A stretch of 64,000 nt of DNA. Origin: Pseudevernia furfuracea. Taxonomy: Eukaryota; Ascomycota; Lecanoromycetes; Lecanorales; Parmeliaceae. Of this stretch, positions 1-11,625 are shown piece by piece. A program made the translations under genes and the position numbers. The notes beneath the pieces are model-generated. The model ran no database searches and was not told the DNA's origin. It saw nothing but the letters and a program-made list of their open reading frames with translations. The DNA is taken from positions 248,001 to 312,000 of the forward strand of contig JAIUPT010000014.1 in the NCBI GenBank assembly GCA_022315425.1. Reading direction: 5' to 3'. Position 1 is the stretch's first letter, and each line of letters opens with the position of its first letter.

Positions 1-949
1 CATTTTGCGACAGCGGGGTATCTGGGTCAACTTCGACAAGGGGGGCGACACTAGATCCAAGAACAGCGGTGATACTGAGTTATTGCTCGTACTGTGTGTA
101 CTGGTGTGCCAAGAGAACGGGTACGTACCCGAAAGCCATAGGAAAGCAGGGGGAGAGGGTAGCTAGAGCAACGAGAATGATAGCAAGGGAACCCTTTTAG
201 CTTCAGCATCCGATCAAAGTCCAAGAGAATCAATCAAAAAAAAAAAAAAAAAAACTCCATGGTATTCTCGCCAAACGCAAGCAAGCCGAGTTGTCTCGCC
301 GCGGTCGCGATACCATGTACAACAATTAGTGTTCGTAGCGCTTCGCTGATTATCACTCTCCGCGGATTGCGAACGCACCTCAAGCTGTGGAGAAGCCCGC
401 GCTGACTTTTATGTTTGTTTGTCGAATCCGGATTGCATGTCGTATACAGGGGCAAATGAGGAGCGTTTCCGTAGATCGTTCCGACCTGCATCAATTGCAC
501 GGGCTTTGGCTCGAAAGGAAATGCTCGTCCGACGACGATGTCAGGGCTGGCGATGATGCATCAACTAACCGATTCACCATCAGTGGAACCGTTGGTTTCT
601 CGTAGTTGGTGATTGATTGATTGATTGATTTCGTCATACTACCCTGAAGTCTTGCCGTAGTGGCCGACTATGCGAGTTACGTAATCTATCTAATCATTCC
701 GGCCAATCACATAGCCCCAAATTCTTGAGGCTATACAAGTCGCCGTCGTGTCTCCGTGCCTTCCTGAACAAATCTTTGAGAAGGTATGCACCCTACTACG
801 CAGAGGCCCTCTCGTCTTGACCGTGTCCTTCTTTTTGATCACACACCCTAGTGAATCCTTGTTGCTGATCTTCCTCGAGAACTTGATATTGCCCAATAAG
901 CCCAGTACTCCTCATAAAGTCCGCCGCCATTGAAGCATAGCGTGGTTTT
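1..949. other. Gene-free left edge with simple repeats
   Basis: No convincing gene is seen; short open frames here lack domains. It holds a 19-base A run at 236-254 and a TGAT-type tetranucleotide run at about 611-630. Either could be a relic of a retroelement tail, but the LINE to the right runs on the minus strand, so its poly-A tail would read as poly-T here. The A run therefore does not belong to it in simple form. Confidence 0.5.
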
Positions 950-959
950 GTTAGCATAT

Positions 960-2460
960 TCTTATAAGTAATTATATCAAATTTCATCTTTCTTCTTTCC
1001 TCGACCCATTATTCTCTTCGTTTCTTATTAAACAGTCTGCATTTATGAAGAATATAACGAACTGTTTGCCTCGCCTCGCATTCACATATCTCTTTCTCAA
1101 CTCTCGATATTCATCGACTATAGAGAAAAGCCTTGAGACCTATCTTTTTCGTCCTTATTTGTGTGATTAGCGATGTCTTGACACGCTTAACTCTCGAATA
1201 TAGAAGTTATATCTGCTTCGAGAGTATTAACTAAATCTCTCGTAGTATATCTCCTCGCTTCTCATTAATTCATTCGATAACTCATTGCTTCATTGCGTAA
1301 GCACGAATAACTATTTTGACTGTTGATATCATCCTCGTTTGTATAACCGATCTTTGAATAGTTTTATTAGTATTCATTTCTGCTGTTTTCTTGTCGTGTA
1401 TCTCTCTCTCTCGTCACTCTATGACTTTCTTTGCCTCGTTATCGGTTCATTCGTTGTCGTCGATGTTAATGTGTGTAGGAATCCAGTGTAATTCGATTGC
1501 AACTTCGAGACTTCGAAGGATGTTGATAGTTTGAATCGTCTATATCACATAGACTTGTCTCGAGTGTTTGTTCGAATCCTCAATGGCTTGAATTGAGGCT
1601 TAATTATTAGTGTTTATGATGATCTCATTGAGCTGCGTTCTCGCTTGGTGTATCATCGCCATAGTTAATGTCTAAAGAATGTCATGCAGCTCGGCCGAGT
1701 AGATCGTATATCAGTCGCTTGATTCTAGATATACGCTGAAGGTGAAGTCTATGTTCGATGACACAGTAACTGTCCCTATTTTGTTGTTAATCTCACTTTC
1801 GTCTGTGTATATCATTATCTGATCTTTATCAATTAAGTATTCGATCAGCTTCTTTGCTGCCTTCTTGGTCTTATAAATTATCGTCTTGAAAGACTTTTAG
1901 TCGGGAGCAGCGCTGAATGATTACAGTTTCTCAATTAGATTAGTGTCGTCGTATCGCTCAGTGAATCTATTGATGTGTCTCTTTAAAAGACTGATTTTCC
2001 TGTTCTTCTTGAGCCTCCTCTTTGACTTCCATCTTTTCAGTCGTGACTTAATGATCTCGTCGTATACTGGGCTCGTGACGAGTCTCAGTATCGCTTCTGA
2101 TGTGATCTTGTTCAGCTGCTGTTTTATTGATAAAAGATGTGCTTCGATATCGAGAACTGAAGTAAATGTAGTCTTGAATGCTTCGATTATCTTTCTCGTT
2201 GCTTGAGTCTGAACCCTTTGCAGCGATGTTAGGTGAGTCTTGTTGTGATCTATCGTGTGTTTCGGCTGATATCAGATCGAGCAGCAGTATGTTAGTTGTG
2301 AAACAACGATGACTTGATACAGTTGACGCATGCTCTTGTAGTTGTCTCCCCATGTGAATCCGACTATTCGCGCTAATGCTTCAATACTCTTGATGACCTT
2401 GAACCGAGTCTTCTTGATGTGTTGATTCCATAATAGTTTGCGATCAATTTCGACTCTCAA
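960..2460 (-). pseudogene. LINE ORF2 C-terminus: RNase H and zinc-knuckle region
   Basis: Minus-strand frames show the post-RT connector (TWGDNYKSMRQLYQ.. QLTYCCSIW) near 2380-2270. This is the conserved stretch after the RT domain in Tad-type elements. An RNase H-like block follows, with a YTDES motif near 1800, a later SAELHDIL-like acidic segment, and a final ECEARQTV..HKC motif near 1085-1040 that matches the C-terminal Cys/His motif of fungal LINEs. Several stop codons and at least one frame change interrupt it. Family identity rests on order and motifs; activity is excluded by the stops. Confidence 0.7.
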
Positions 2461-2490
2461 ATATCGAACAAACTGTCTCGTCTCAATACA

Positions 2491-3504
2491 TTATCTTTCG
2501 TTTAGTTGCAGAGGGTGATCTAAGTCGAATCTCTGTTTTCGACTGAGATGCAGTAGTTGATATTTGCTGAGATCGAACTCTGATTCATATCGCTTTGCCC
2601 ATTTCATGCAGACTTCGTCATGAATCTTTCGAAGAACGTTACAGTTCTCTTCAGTTGAATCACCTATCGTCAGTAGACTCACATCGTCAACAAATTCAGT
2701 GACGACCGTGTTCAGGTCGTCTCGTGCGTTGCAGTCTTCGATTAGATCTGAGTTGTAGAAAAGGTAGAGTATAGACGATAGTGGTGATCCTTGTGGAATT
2801 CCTGTAGCGATAGAGGTCCTTGATGTGGCGTGTTCGCTGGTCTTTAGAACTGTTGTTCTATTGGACAGAAAGGAGTCTATCCAATTGACGATGTTCGTGT
2901 CAATAGATCGCTTCCGTAGGTTATGCAGCAGCCTGGGATGTGAGACTTTGTCGTATGCGCCCGACACGTCCAGTAATAGCAGTGTGGCTACCTTGTCCGA
3001 GTTCCATGCTTGATATATCCTTTCTAGGAGGTAGTGAATACCGTGTTCGCAGGACCGCAGTCTCCTTCCCCCCATATGCGTGAACGATAAGAGATTATGA
3101 GTCTCCGCTAGATATGCTATTCTCCTGGCGAGTATAAACTCCATGGCCTTTCCTATGGTGTTTAGCAAGGCTATCGGACGATAGCCTTTGGGAATCGAAT
3201 GGTCCTTGCCTGGCTTGGGGAGTACCACTGTTACTGATGTTCTGAAGTGATCTGGGCAGTATCCGTTCGTCATGCATGCGTTGAAGATTCTATGTAGGTG
3301 AGGAAGTAGTAGCTCCAGAGTCTCCTTGAGAATCAAGTTCGGAATTGCATCTCCTCCCGAGGCTTTCTTAGGCGGTGCTTGTGATATGGCCTTTCGTATC
3401 TCATTTATCGTGATGTGTTCTATTATATGAGACTGCGGGTACTTCATGTTGTTGATGATATCGTCTAGCTCCGTCTGCATCGGTGGGGGAAAGAACGTTC
3501 TCAT
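2491..3504 (-). pseudogene. LINE ORF2 reverse transcriptase, stop-free segment
   Basis: This stretch of about 337 codons has no stop and holds the core reverse transcriptase motifs in order: RPIALLNTIGKAME (motif 2 region), LLLLDVSGAYDKV (first catalytic Asp), TGIPQGSPLSSILY (motif B) and FVDDVSLL (the catalytic FxDD box). It is a fragment of a longer ORF2: the endonuclease lies upstream at 3616-4740 and the connector downstream after a break near 2490. The contrast between this clean core and the stop-riddled flanks is unusual (see findings). Being open does not make it functional, because neither a complete ORF2 nor a complete ORF1 exists here. Confidence 0.85.
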
Positions 3505-3615
3505 AAGGAGATTCGCTTTAGGGTCAGGTTCGTTATATTCTCGCTTATTTGTGTCATAAAGAGGTGAAAGACAGACTTGTGATGTGACTTGCTTTCTAGC
3601 CCATTTAGTCTTCTT

Positions 3616-4740
3616 TCACATCATTTGTGACGACTCGCAGACCTTCGCTACGAACTCCCTGAACGTTCGTCTGGTAGTTCTCTTGATCAAGTTGTTTTTG
3701 AAGTTCTTGACGATTTTATACTCATTCCATGCCTCCTCGGAGAGCGCTATTCTCCAGCGTCTTTTTAGCGATTTGTAACGCCTTTGTGCTTCCTTGCATT
3801 TCGATGTGAAGCCTGACTTAGACCGTGACGACATCCTGATAGTCGGAGTGGACTCATTGATGGCCGTTTGAATAGAGTCAATAATGGCCGCTACTTGATA
3901 ATCGATGCATTCGTTGGTCAGGTCTTCACCGTTTTTCGAGAGAGTGTATAGACACTCCTTTGCTGCCATGGTCCTGACAAGTGTTTCTCTCAGGGTGTCA
4001 GCGTTCAACTTGTTAAAGTTTCGGCGTGTCGTTGATACAGATTCTACCATGGCCAGCTCCAGCTTCGTGAGAATTGGGAGGTGATCCGACCCGCTTTCAA
4101 AGTCGTTTTCCGTGTCGCATTTGATGATATTTACTGTGAGTGCTGGAGTGGCAAATAGGAGGTCTATTGTTGTTTGATAGTTTTCTTCGTATGTGACCGT
4201 TCCTACTGATAGTGCTTGTTCCATGACGAATTCTTCCGCCATGAATATTAGTTCGTCAGCTCTCTCATCAATACTAGCCTTCGATCCACCTCACATCGTG
4301 TGATGTAGATTGAAGTCGCCTAGCATTATCTGTTCATCGTTTTTGTTCTTTATTAGCGCTTCATGCAATTTGCTGAGGCCGTCTGTCTGTTGATCACCTG
4401 GGTTGTAGATGTTATGTATGCGTATGATTCGATCGTTTTCAGATTTGACGTTAAGTGTGCAGAGGTCCGATGAATGATAGAAGAGATATCATCTGTTAGG
4501 TGAGAATCTCTTATTGATGTAGAAGCATACTCTCGTGTCGTTGTGATAGAGATAGACTAAGTTAAATCTATTCTTTAAGGGGTGATAAAACGTATTCGTG
4601 TTGATGTTTCTTCAGAGTTCCTGAATCGCTATTATGTCGATATTGTAGATCTTTTCGTTATCGAAGAGTTCTATCATGACTGTTCTGGATTTCCTTGTGT
4701 TGTATTGCAGAATTGATAGCTGGTTAGAGTGTGCTATCAT
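3616..4740 (-). pseudogene. LINE ORF2 endonuclease (EEP family), broken
   Basis: The N-terminal endonuclease of ORF2 is visible across 4740-4040: LQYNTRKSR near the start, AIQE (catalytic Glu), GDFNLHH (Asp/Asn pair) and GSDHLPI (terminal His motif). Stops occur after AIQE.L, near 4500 and after LHHTM near 4290. The part from 4242 to 3616, which ends in the linker toward the RT, is open. These are the hallmarks of apurinic endonuclease-like domains used for target-primed reverse transcription. The stops show the domain is dead. Confidence 0.75.
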
Positions 4741-4999
4741 GATTTCTTGCCGTTGTTGTTAGGATTGCTAGATTGATCTGCTCAGTTCATGACGTCTTCG
4801 TCCCCCTGAGTGTTCTCATTTTCTTGATCGTTAACTGATCGAATTTGTTTCTTCTTGTTTTCATTGATAGAGAATGCGATTCTCTCGTTGCTATCTCTTT
4901 GACTGAGGGGGCGTCTATCTTTCTCGAGATTGTTGATTTTCTCTGCTGCGATATCTTCTTCATATCGTTTGACCTCGTCTATCGCTTTGAAAAGTGATT

Positions 5000-6330
5000 T
5001 ATTTCTCGACGAGACTCTTGTTGATAATGCAGATGCATTTCTTCTATTATTTGATTAAAGGTTCGAAGTGATAGTTCTTTCGAGATTCGATGCTCTGAAT
5101 TCTCCTCTATTGAGTATTCTTTCTCTGTCTGTGAGCTCATCGTATGTGAATAACAGTCTTAAAAACACTCTCTCGTCTCGCATCTGATTGATTACATTCT
5201 GAAAATAGCTGCTTGATTGATTGCTTGTTTGATAACTCGTCGACAATTCTTTTGTTGTTACGAAACGTGTAGAGATTCATTGTCTTGTTAATCTTATTCT
5301 TGCTATCTCTTTCTTCTTTACAATACATATCTTGTTTTAGCCTTCATAACGATCGTCACATATCGAACACTTAAGAGTCTCGAATATGTACTTCTTGTGA
5401 TGATGCTCCTCTAAGCATTTTTCACATATCGATCGATCTTTTGTAGAACATGCAGTCGACAAGTAATCATATTTTTAATATACGAAGCATTGCTTCGATC
5501 TGCACTGCTTGTTGTATATGCAGCATTCATATAGTTTCGATTCAATAACTAGATCTTCTTTCAGAGCTTTGTTTTCTTCTTCTGAAGACGCTAACTCGAT
5601 AATTAGTGAGCTCTTATCGTGACCCTTCTTGTTTGTTCCGAATCAGTCAATTTATACTATATCTAGACTCAGCGTGTTGACGTTCTCGTTTTGAATAGTT
5701 TTGATAGTCGTGACCATGTCTTTGATGTCGATAGCGTCGATTCTCACTTCATGAAGCAACAGATCGTACGTCTTTATAACTGCCTTTGCGTTGTTACTCA
5801 GCTTTAACATTTATTTCTTATATTCTCGTAGCGCATTTGCCTTCTTCTCGTTCGCCGCCATGACGCATATATCGTCGCTACTCAGTCTTCTAGCCGTTCT
5901 GATAGGCTTTCTCGTAGTGTTCGTGCTCTTTATGAAATCGTTGACCATCGTGGTCATCGCGCTTGGTGTCTTCCCCTTCAACGCCTTATTTGCAGTCTCG
6001 TCTTGCAGTTTCACAATGATTTCGTTAAGCTTGTTATAGAGTGCCTATCCTTGCTTTGGCATTGCCGGTGGTATAATGAGTACCCCTCCAGTGGTGGAGG
6101 AAGCTGTCGAGGAACGGCCCAGTACGCTGGCGTAGCTGGCAGTTGACGGGCTGCTTCCTAAGCTGGCTGCTTGGTGCTTGATATGCGTGATCTTTTCGTC
6201 TATACTGAAGTCACGGTTGCTCGAGTCGGTTGCTAGTTTTCGTACTTCGTCTAGTACAGTTTGGATCTTCGGTTCTTCAATAGCTCTTTCTACAAAGACA
6301 GTGACTGCCCGTAAGGCCGTCACCATGTCC
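5000..6330 (-). pseudogene. LINE ORF1 (Gag-like), broken
   Basis: The 5' part of the element encodes a Gag-like protein. A Ser/Thr-rich N-terminus (about 6326-6045) is followed by a coiled-coil-like Lys/Glu-rich middle (6014-5811). Further 3' is a Cys-rich section around 5510-5340 with CCIYNKQC, CSTKDRSICEKC and CSICDD motifs, resembling degenerate CCHC knuckles for RNA binding. Several stops and frame changes separate these pieces. The assignment follows from position upstream of ORF2 and the Cys clusters. Confidence 0.6.
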
Positions 6331-6840
6331 TACTTGCCTGATTTCTGATCTTCATCGATCATTTTCACCATGGTGTGCATTGACAACTTCAGCATGATAG
6401 CGTGCTCCTTGAAGTCATGGTGTTCATGGTCCCATTGGGGCCAGCTGGCCTTTCCCGGCATAGTTACAGGGGTATGGGCGTCCCCTGTAGCCAATTGAAG
6501 AAGTAGCTGGTCTTACTGAGTGCTTGAATACGTGTATCTACTTTCTATAGCTCAATAATATGGTATGAGCGTTGTGCGAAAGCTTTTCTCGTAGTTGGTG
6601 GTGCAGTTTGAGGTCTTATCGGTTGATAGTTGATATAATTTGAGGGCTAGGGTTTTTGACTTGGCGTCTCCTTTGAGTTAGCGTCTTGACACTCTTACAA
6701 ATCTTTTATTTTTAACGTCTAATTAAATTTTATATCAAAACTGCTTTATCATTGGTTGCACTGATAGTGAAGTAGTTGATTTTCATATATGTGATAAGTG
6801 ATATAGTTTCGATTTCAATTCTGGTAGTTGGTGCAGTTTG

Positions 6841-7912
6841 CCCTCGAAAACCAACTATATTTCCACCATCGCCAGCCCTGGACCGTCACGATATATGCGA
6901 GACCCGGAAAGCCAACCCATGCCATTTTTGAGGCTCCATGCAGAACCAGAGCCCCAGAGCGAAAAGCACGGGACGTCGATGCCGGAGCCGCGATCATAGA
7001 AAGTCGAGGCTCGCTGAAGGTAGGTTTTGTGCTAATAATGGGCAGGGTCGCCCGCGGTCATTTTGGTCAACTCTGTGAGGTTTGACGTTGCGCGGGCTTG
7101 AACGAAGCTCGGGAGCGAGGGGGCGGCTTGGGGGCCTTTCATTTTATTATTGCAACGTTGCAGTCACGATAAACTAGGTGTTGTTGTAGTTAAGGCAATT
7201 GACGGTTTGGATGGTGCTATATAGACTGCCGTGCTATTAATAACCATGGGATTTTGTAAGTATTTATCGGAAAGTATAATATTACATTATTGATCGGACC
7301 AACAACCGTTTGGAAGGTTTTCCGTTGAAAACTCTACTGACGGGATGGCGTTTTAAATTTCGACATTATTAATAATTATTATGACAAGAAGAAATGAAGA
7401 TATTATTAGGCAAGGGAAAGGCATGGATCTCTCTCTGGGTTGCACCAGTTACATCGGATTCATGGATGAATCAAAGCCTTGTATCTCACCACAGGCCAAT
7501 AATCACAGGCAGTATGCCTGTTCCCTGTTTCCCTTCTCGCTTCTTATGTTGTCTTCTGCGGTAAGGCTCTTGAGATTGCAGGACAATAATAGTCCCACAC
7601 GCAATCCAACGTTTACTCTCCATCAAAATGTGCGGGTAAAAATTCAGTCACATATTAGGACTCTACAGTTGCGGGCCGCCTTTTCATTTGGAATCACAGA
7701 ATGAACTCAGAAGAGCGACGATAAATACCGTAATCGAGGAAATGCATAGGTAAAATTAATCAGTAAAGAAATTACATCATCCTGCACCACACATCTTGGC
7801 AAAGTCATAAAGTCATGCCTACCGTGTGCAGAATTTTTTTATCTGTCACTGCAGAATTCCGCTTGTCACGCTCAGTCCGTCACTAATGTTGCTGTCTTAT
7901 CTTGGAAATAGC
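6841..7912. other. Gene-free stretch between LINE and secreted-protein gene
   Basis: Short open frames at 6828-7085 and 7381-7704 have no recognisable domain and look like chance frames. The part from about 7140 to 7390 is AT-rich and may be a further decayed repeat. The final 200 bases presumably hold the promoter of the gene starting at 7913; no clear TATA box was identified. Confidence 0.4.
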
Positions 7913-10339
7913 ATGCCACTCTTCCACTCGTTCAATGGGCTGCTTTTCCTGCTTTTGCTACAGGTCTATCAGAACCACGCTGCGCCTGCAGCCGAGTGTA
8001 TACCAATTGTTCCACAAACAGTCATAGGTACGGGATTGGTAACCAACTATGTGGACATCTCATGCGCAACTGTATATGTGTTTGATAATATAACATTCAG
8101 TGGCGGCTCTTCAGAACTTATAGCTGGAAATTCCACTCTATTCCCTGGTGGACCGCCGGCTATCATCTCACATCATACTTTCTCCCTTGGACCATCAGCC
8201 ATCTCGATTGCCGTCGATGGCACACTCACACCCTTGTCGCAACAGACACCAACCGAGACTCCCGCTCCAGGTTCCATACCGAGTGCCAGTTCCCCTTCCT
8301 CCACGGTGACTCTGTCAACTTACATGATTGATGGAATTCCTCTGACTGGTAATCCCACGAGCCTTGTTGCAGGAAGTAACACCCTAACACCTGGCGCTAC
8401 TCCCGTGACAATATTAAATCATACTTTGGCAATTCCCGCTTCTGCAACTGGAGGACAAATCAGTGTCGATGGAATCTTGACTACTTTACCGACCCAGGAC
8501 CCAGCAAGTAGCCCGACTCTTTCAGTACCGGGTGCTACAACTGGGTACGAGAGTCTCACTGTCACTTCAACCGACACCGTACCTCCGGCCAATCTTTCAA
8601 CTCAGCTGGTCACTAGTACTTGGACCTCCAATACTTGGTTGATAACCACGGTTGGTGGGACGGAGACCATTGTGCCTGTACTTGTGGGCTGTGCTCACTG
8701 TGGAGGTACCGGTGGAGGCGTGATTGTCTGGAACTACCCTCCAGTCCCAGACGTAACCTTTCAATTCCCAGAACTGCCAAATGGAGACATCGTGGATCCT
8801 TTCCATTTGCCCTGTATACCGACCCCTTTCATCAAAAGTTGCACGTCTCCACCCGTCGACGACCCGCCGGTGGATGGCGCTGCCGGTGGAGTTGAACCTG
8901 ATCCAAAGTCTCCAGATCCAACAACCCCGTCTTTAACATCTTCCTCTGCTCCATCATCGATGAGCTCTAGACAACTATGTTCCATTTTGTGCTCCGCGTG
9001 CGCAAACAATGATCCCCCTTCATCTTATCCGACACCTTCGAAATTCAAGAAACGTGCTTCATCGCACCCCGAAAAAGGCTTTTCGACGTATGAGGATGTT
9101 TCGAAACTAAAGAAGCGCGTTTTACCAGTACCTAACGACGCACCGTGGAATGGGAATCTAGACTCTTTCCTCTACGACCAGATAAGCTTTGCAGAAGATA
9201 ACCACAATGAGGTAGCCCTTAGAAGCTTTAGAAACTTGGGCATAAGAGGTATCTCATCCGCTCTCGCAATTGAGCTGCTGGACCAGCGCCTGAATATGGT
9301 GGTACAAGGAATGTACGGCTGCACCTCGGTGATTGTCGTATCTAAAGGGCTTGTTTGGGGCTCACATTTTTGGGAGGGAGAAGCCTTTCAATCTGGTGAG
9401 GATGAGTTCAAGGCTGGGGTCATCGATCTTTTAGGTCCTGGGGATGGTACACCCGGAATGCCAGGTCTTACCCAATTCACAAACGTTGGTGGCCAACTTG
9501 CCTCTGCCACCAACCCACAAGTGTTTATCGTAACCCCTGGGCATGTCTCAGGGTCAGGAGCCATGTTCTACCCCGATCAAATCGGAGAGATCACTGATAG
9601 ACTCAAGGAGATTCTTGGTCAGACTGTACCCGTGAAATCGATTCTATATGATCCTGTGGACAAATTGGATGAGCCTGACAGCGATGACTGGACCCCTGAG
9701 GGAAAATTTCTATTTCAGTACGACCCTAATCAGATGCGATGCAACGGTGTACAGACGGTAATGTGGAGACTGTATATCGAAGATCAGTCCCTCGAACAGG
9801 GGTCCTGGGTTGCGACGAACGACCAGCTCGTCGCCCGCCGAAAACGTGAAGAGATTGAGACTGTAGCGGCATCGAGTTGCCGAGCTTCCAGTGTCAGTTC
9901 AGCTTCTCCATCAAGCTCGACATTTGCAGTTTACCTTGCCCTGAAACTCGTCGACTCAGTGATTAATCAGCCCAATGGATTGCCCCTGCAAGACGAGATC
10001 CTATACTTCGATGAGGTTTGGGAAATAGCTGGTGACTCGACACCCGACTACTGCGACACACCTACAAGGTCCACGCTGCTCAGTGGCGCAATACCAAACA
10101 TCGAAAAACCGTACCCCACCACCAAGATTATGAGTCTTCGACCATCCCAGACGTCCGGCCCCACGTGTGAATGGATCCCAAGCTCGAGTGATTCGATTTT
10201 CCTTGCGCCTGGCATTCTCAGCTGCAATGCCAATCCTACCACCGTAGCCTGCGTGAGTGCGGACGTCCCAATGACCACATGCGGGAATGAGGATACCCGG
10301 GTTTACCCAGCTGTGCAGTGTATCTGGCAAGGAGACTGA
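7913..10339 (+). CDS. Large secreted fungal protein of unknown function
   Basis: A single-exon frame of 808 codons if the ATG at 7913 is used. This start is preferred over the upstream in-frame one because it puts a hydrophobic signal peptide (FNGLLFLLLLQVY) right at the N-terminus, with likely cleavage before AAPAAEC. The N-terminal third has two copies of a fungal secreted-protein repeat of the type VAGSNTLTPGATPVTI..DG (about residues 60-130 and 145-200). Then come a Ser/Thr/Pro-rich linker and two dibasic sites (FKKR, LKKR) that a Kex2-type protease could cut. The C-terminal half has a conserved-looking globular part (GCTSVIVVSKGLVWGSHFWE, then VFIVTPG) that I associate with uncharacterised secreted ascomycete proteins. 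No catalytic motif is recognised. Wall or extracellular location is inferred. Confidence 0.85.
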   Translation: MPLFHSFNGLLFLLLLQVYQNHAAPAAECIPIVPQTVIGTGLVTNYVDISCATVYVFDNITFSGGSSELIAGNSTLFPGGPPAIISHHTFSLGPSAISIAVDGTLTPLSQQTPTETPAPGSIPSASSPSSTVTLSTYMIDGIPLTGNPTSLVAGSNTLTPGATPVTILNHTLAIPASATGGQISVDGILTTLPTQDPASSPTLSVPGATTGYESLTVTSTDTVPPANLSTQLVTSTWTSNTWLITTVGGTETIVPVLVGCAHCGGTGGGVIVWNYPPVPDVTFQFPELPNGDIVDPFHLPCIPTPFIKSCTSPPVDDPPVDGAAGGVEPDPKSPDPTTPSLTSSSAPSSMSSRQLCSILCSACANNDPPSSYPTPSKFKKRASSHPEKGFSTYEDVSKLKKRVLPVPNDAPWNGNLDSFLYDQISFAEDNHNEVALRSFRNLGIRGISSALAIELLDQRLNMVVQGMYGCTSVIVVSKGLVWGSHFWEGEAFQSGEDEFKAGVIDLLGPGDGTPGMPGLTQFTNVGGQLASATNPQVFIVTPGHVSGSGAMFYPDQIGEITDRLKEILGQTVPVKSILYDPVDKLDEPDSDDWTPEGKFLFQYDPNQMRCNGVQTVMWRLYIEDQSLEQGSWVATNDQLVARRKREEIETVAASSCRASSVSSASPSSSTFAVYLALKLVDSVINQPNGLPLQDEILYFDEVWEIAGDSTPDYCDTPTRSTLLSGAIPNIEKPYPTTKIMSLRPSQTSGPTCEWIPSSSDSIFLAPGILSCNANPTTVACVSADVPMTTCGNEDTRVYPAVQCIWQGD

Positions 10340-11097
10340 GGCTCTTTGCCTCGGAATAAAAGGGGTAAGGGCTTCTGGGTTGTTGCGCCCAAATGCCAGT
10401 GCGACTGTATATCACCCATAATATCATCCAAAAAGCAAAGCTGACGCTCCATGCAATCATTGATAATGAAACTCGGAAACCTTGCCATCTTACCACACCT
10501 TCTGACGCAACAAGTTGAACCCTCGGGCCGGTCACCCCCCTGCGGTGTGCAAGCCAGATGAGCCTTCTTTTCGCGGGGCATTCACACGTTGCAAAAGGAT
10601 GGCAAAAGCTTCAAGCAGCGCAGCTTGTCCCGCACCCCACTGAGCCACCTATATCAAAAACAATATACAGTGTCCCGCTATCGATGTTCGTTTTGAAAAA
10701 CATCGAAATGATAGAGTTGTTAGAATAGTCAATAATATGAGTTAGAAGAGGGGGGAACAAACACATCACCCTACTTGTTAGATTTGTATTCGTATTTACC
10801 TTACTAGGTACCTTGGAAAGTGCCGGGCCGACACCCCCGAAAACTAACCCGAACCTACTCGAATTCAAAACTTCCGTAATTTCACAACAGTATTTTTTAC
10901 CAGCCTTCTCATATCATTATATATTATATGCAGTCACCAAAACAGCCGGAAACGTGTAGAATAGATGGTGTTGCGGGGTTACTCAACACCAGGACTAGCT
11001 AGCTACCTGAAGAGGCATACCTAGACCCCTCAGAACTTTAAGCCAAGAAAAACTCCCATGCTGGTTCAGCCAAACCTGGAGTAGGTCGAAGGCGGGG
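10340..11097. other. Intergenic stretch without a gene
   Basis: No supported gene. Minus-strand frames at 10001-10581 are shadows of the secreted-protein gene or chance frames. From about 10700 the sequence becomes AT-rich and leads into the inverted-repeat elements. Confidence 0.4.
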
Positions 11098-11625
11098 CTC
11101 AGCTCGGCAGGGGTCAAAAAAACCTCGGCGGGGGTCAGGCTAGCATATGGTCAGTGTATCCGGTTTTGACCCCCCATGAGGTCCTCACATATGCCGAGTG
11201 TATGCGTTTGACCCTCGATGAACTTTTCGCTAGTCGATATTTTTGTCGACACTTTATCGGCCAAGTAGGATATGTTAAGCATATACATTTAATATCTTAG
11301 AGATCTTTATATATGTTAAGCATATGCTTTACGAACTTTTTAATATTAACTTTTATAGAATCGTAATTGTCTCTGATAATTAACAATAATAGATACTCTA
11401 GATATTAATGTTTATTAGTATTTATAAATATGTTAAACATATGTTTAACATATGCTCTGAGTCGTTTAAAATGACAAGGCTTTTTTTGACTAAAGAAAAA
11501 TAAATTTTTTGACCCCTCATGAGATCGTCACATATGCTGAGTATATCCGTTTGACCCCCTGCATCCGCATATACTTCCGTTGTGCTGACCCCCGCCGAGG
11601 TTTTTTTGACCCCTGCCGAGCTGAT
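11098..11625. mobile_element. MITE-like element with about 40-bp terminal inverted repeats
   Basis: The segment starting near 11099 (TCAGCTCGGCAGGGGTCAAA and on to about 11138) is repeated as its exact reverse complement at about 11584-11625. The ends therefore form perfect inverted repeats of about 40 bp around an AT-rich core of about 445 bp. Inside lies a direct repeat of about 46 bp (11168 and 11511) whose copies differ largely by C/T and G/A changes. No coding capacity is present. This is the layout of a non-autonomous DNA transposon. A target-site duplication could not be defined, as the bases just outside the repeats do not match cleanly. Confidence 0.7.

Larger units (their letters stand above)
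950..6840 (-). mobile_element. Decayed Tad1-like non-LTR (LINE) retrotransposon
   Basis: Read on the minus strand, the order of parts is that of a two-ORF Tad/I-type LINE: ORF1 with Cys-rich knuckles (about 6330-5000), then ORF2 with an apurinic-type endonuclease (about 4740-3616), reverse transcriptase (about 3504-2280), RNase H (about 1850-1430) and a terminal Cys/His motif near 1040-1085. Many in-frame TAG, TGA and TAA codons interrupt ORF1, the endonuclease and RNase H, and these parts are AT-rich. That pattern fits RIP. The 5' limit is placed near 6840, where base composition changes abruptly and a GTAGTTGGTG..CAGTTTG motif recurs (6591 and 6824). The 3' limit near 950 is uncertain: no clear tail or target-site duplication was found. 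The element cannot be autonomous as it stands. Confidence 0.85.

Noticed and set aside
236..254. A run as possible LINE tail
   Set aside because: The LINE is on the minus strand, so its tail would appear as T on the plus strand; the run is also 700 bp beyond the last recognisable LINE motif.
7381..7704. Plus-strand frame of 107 codons before the large secreted protein
   Set aside because: No signal peptide or domain, and the surroundings look like decayed repeat.
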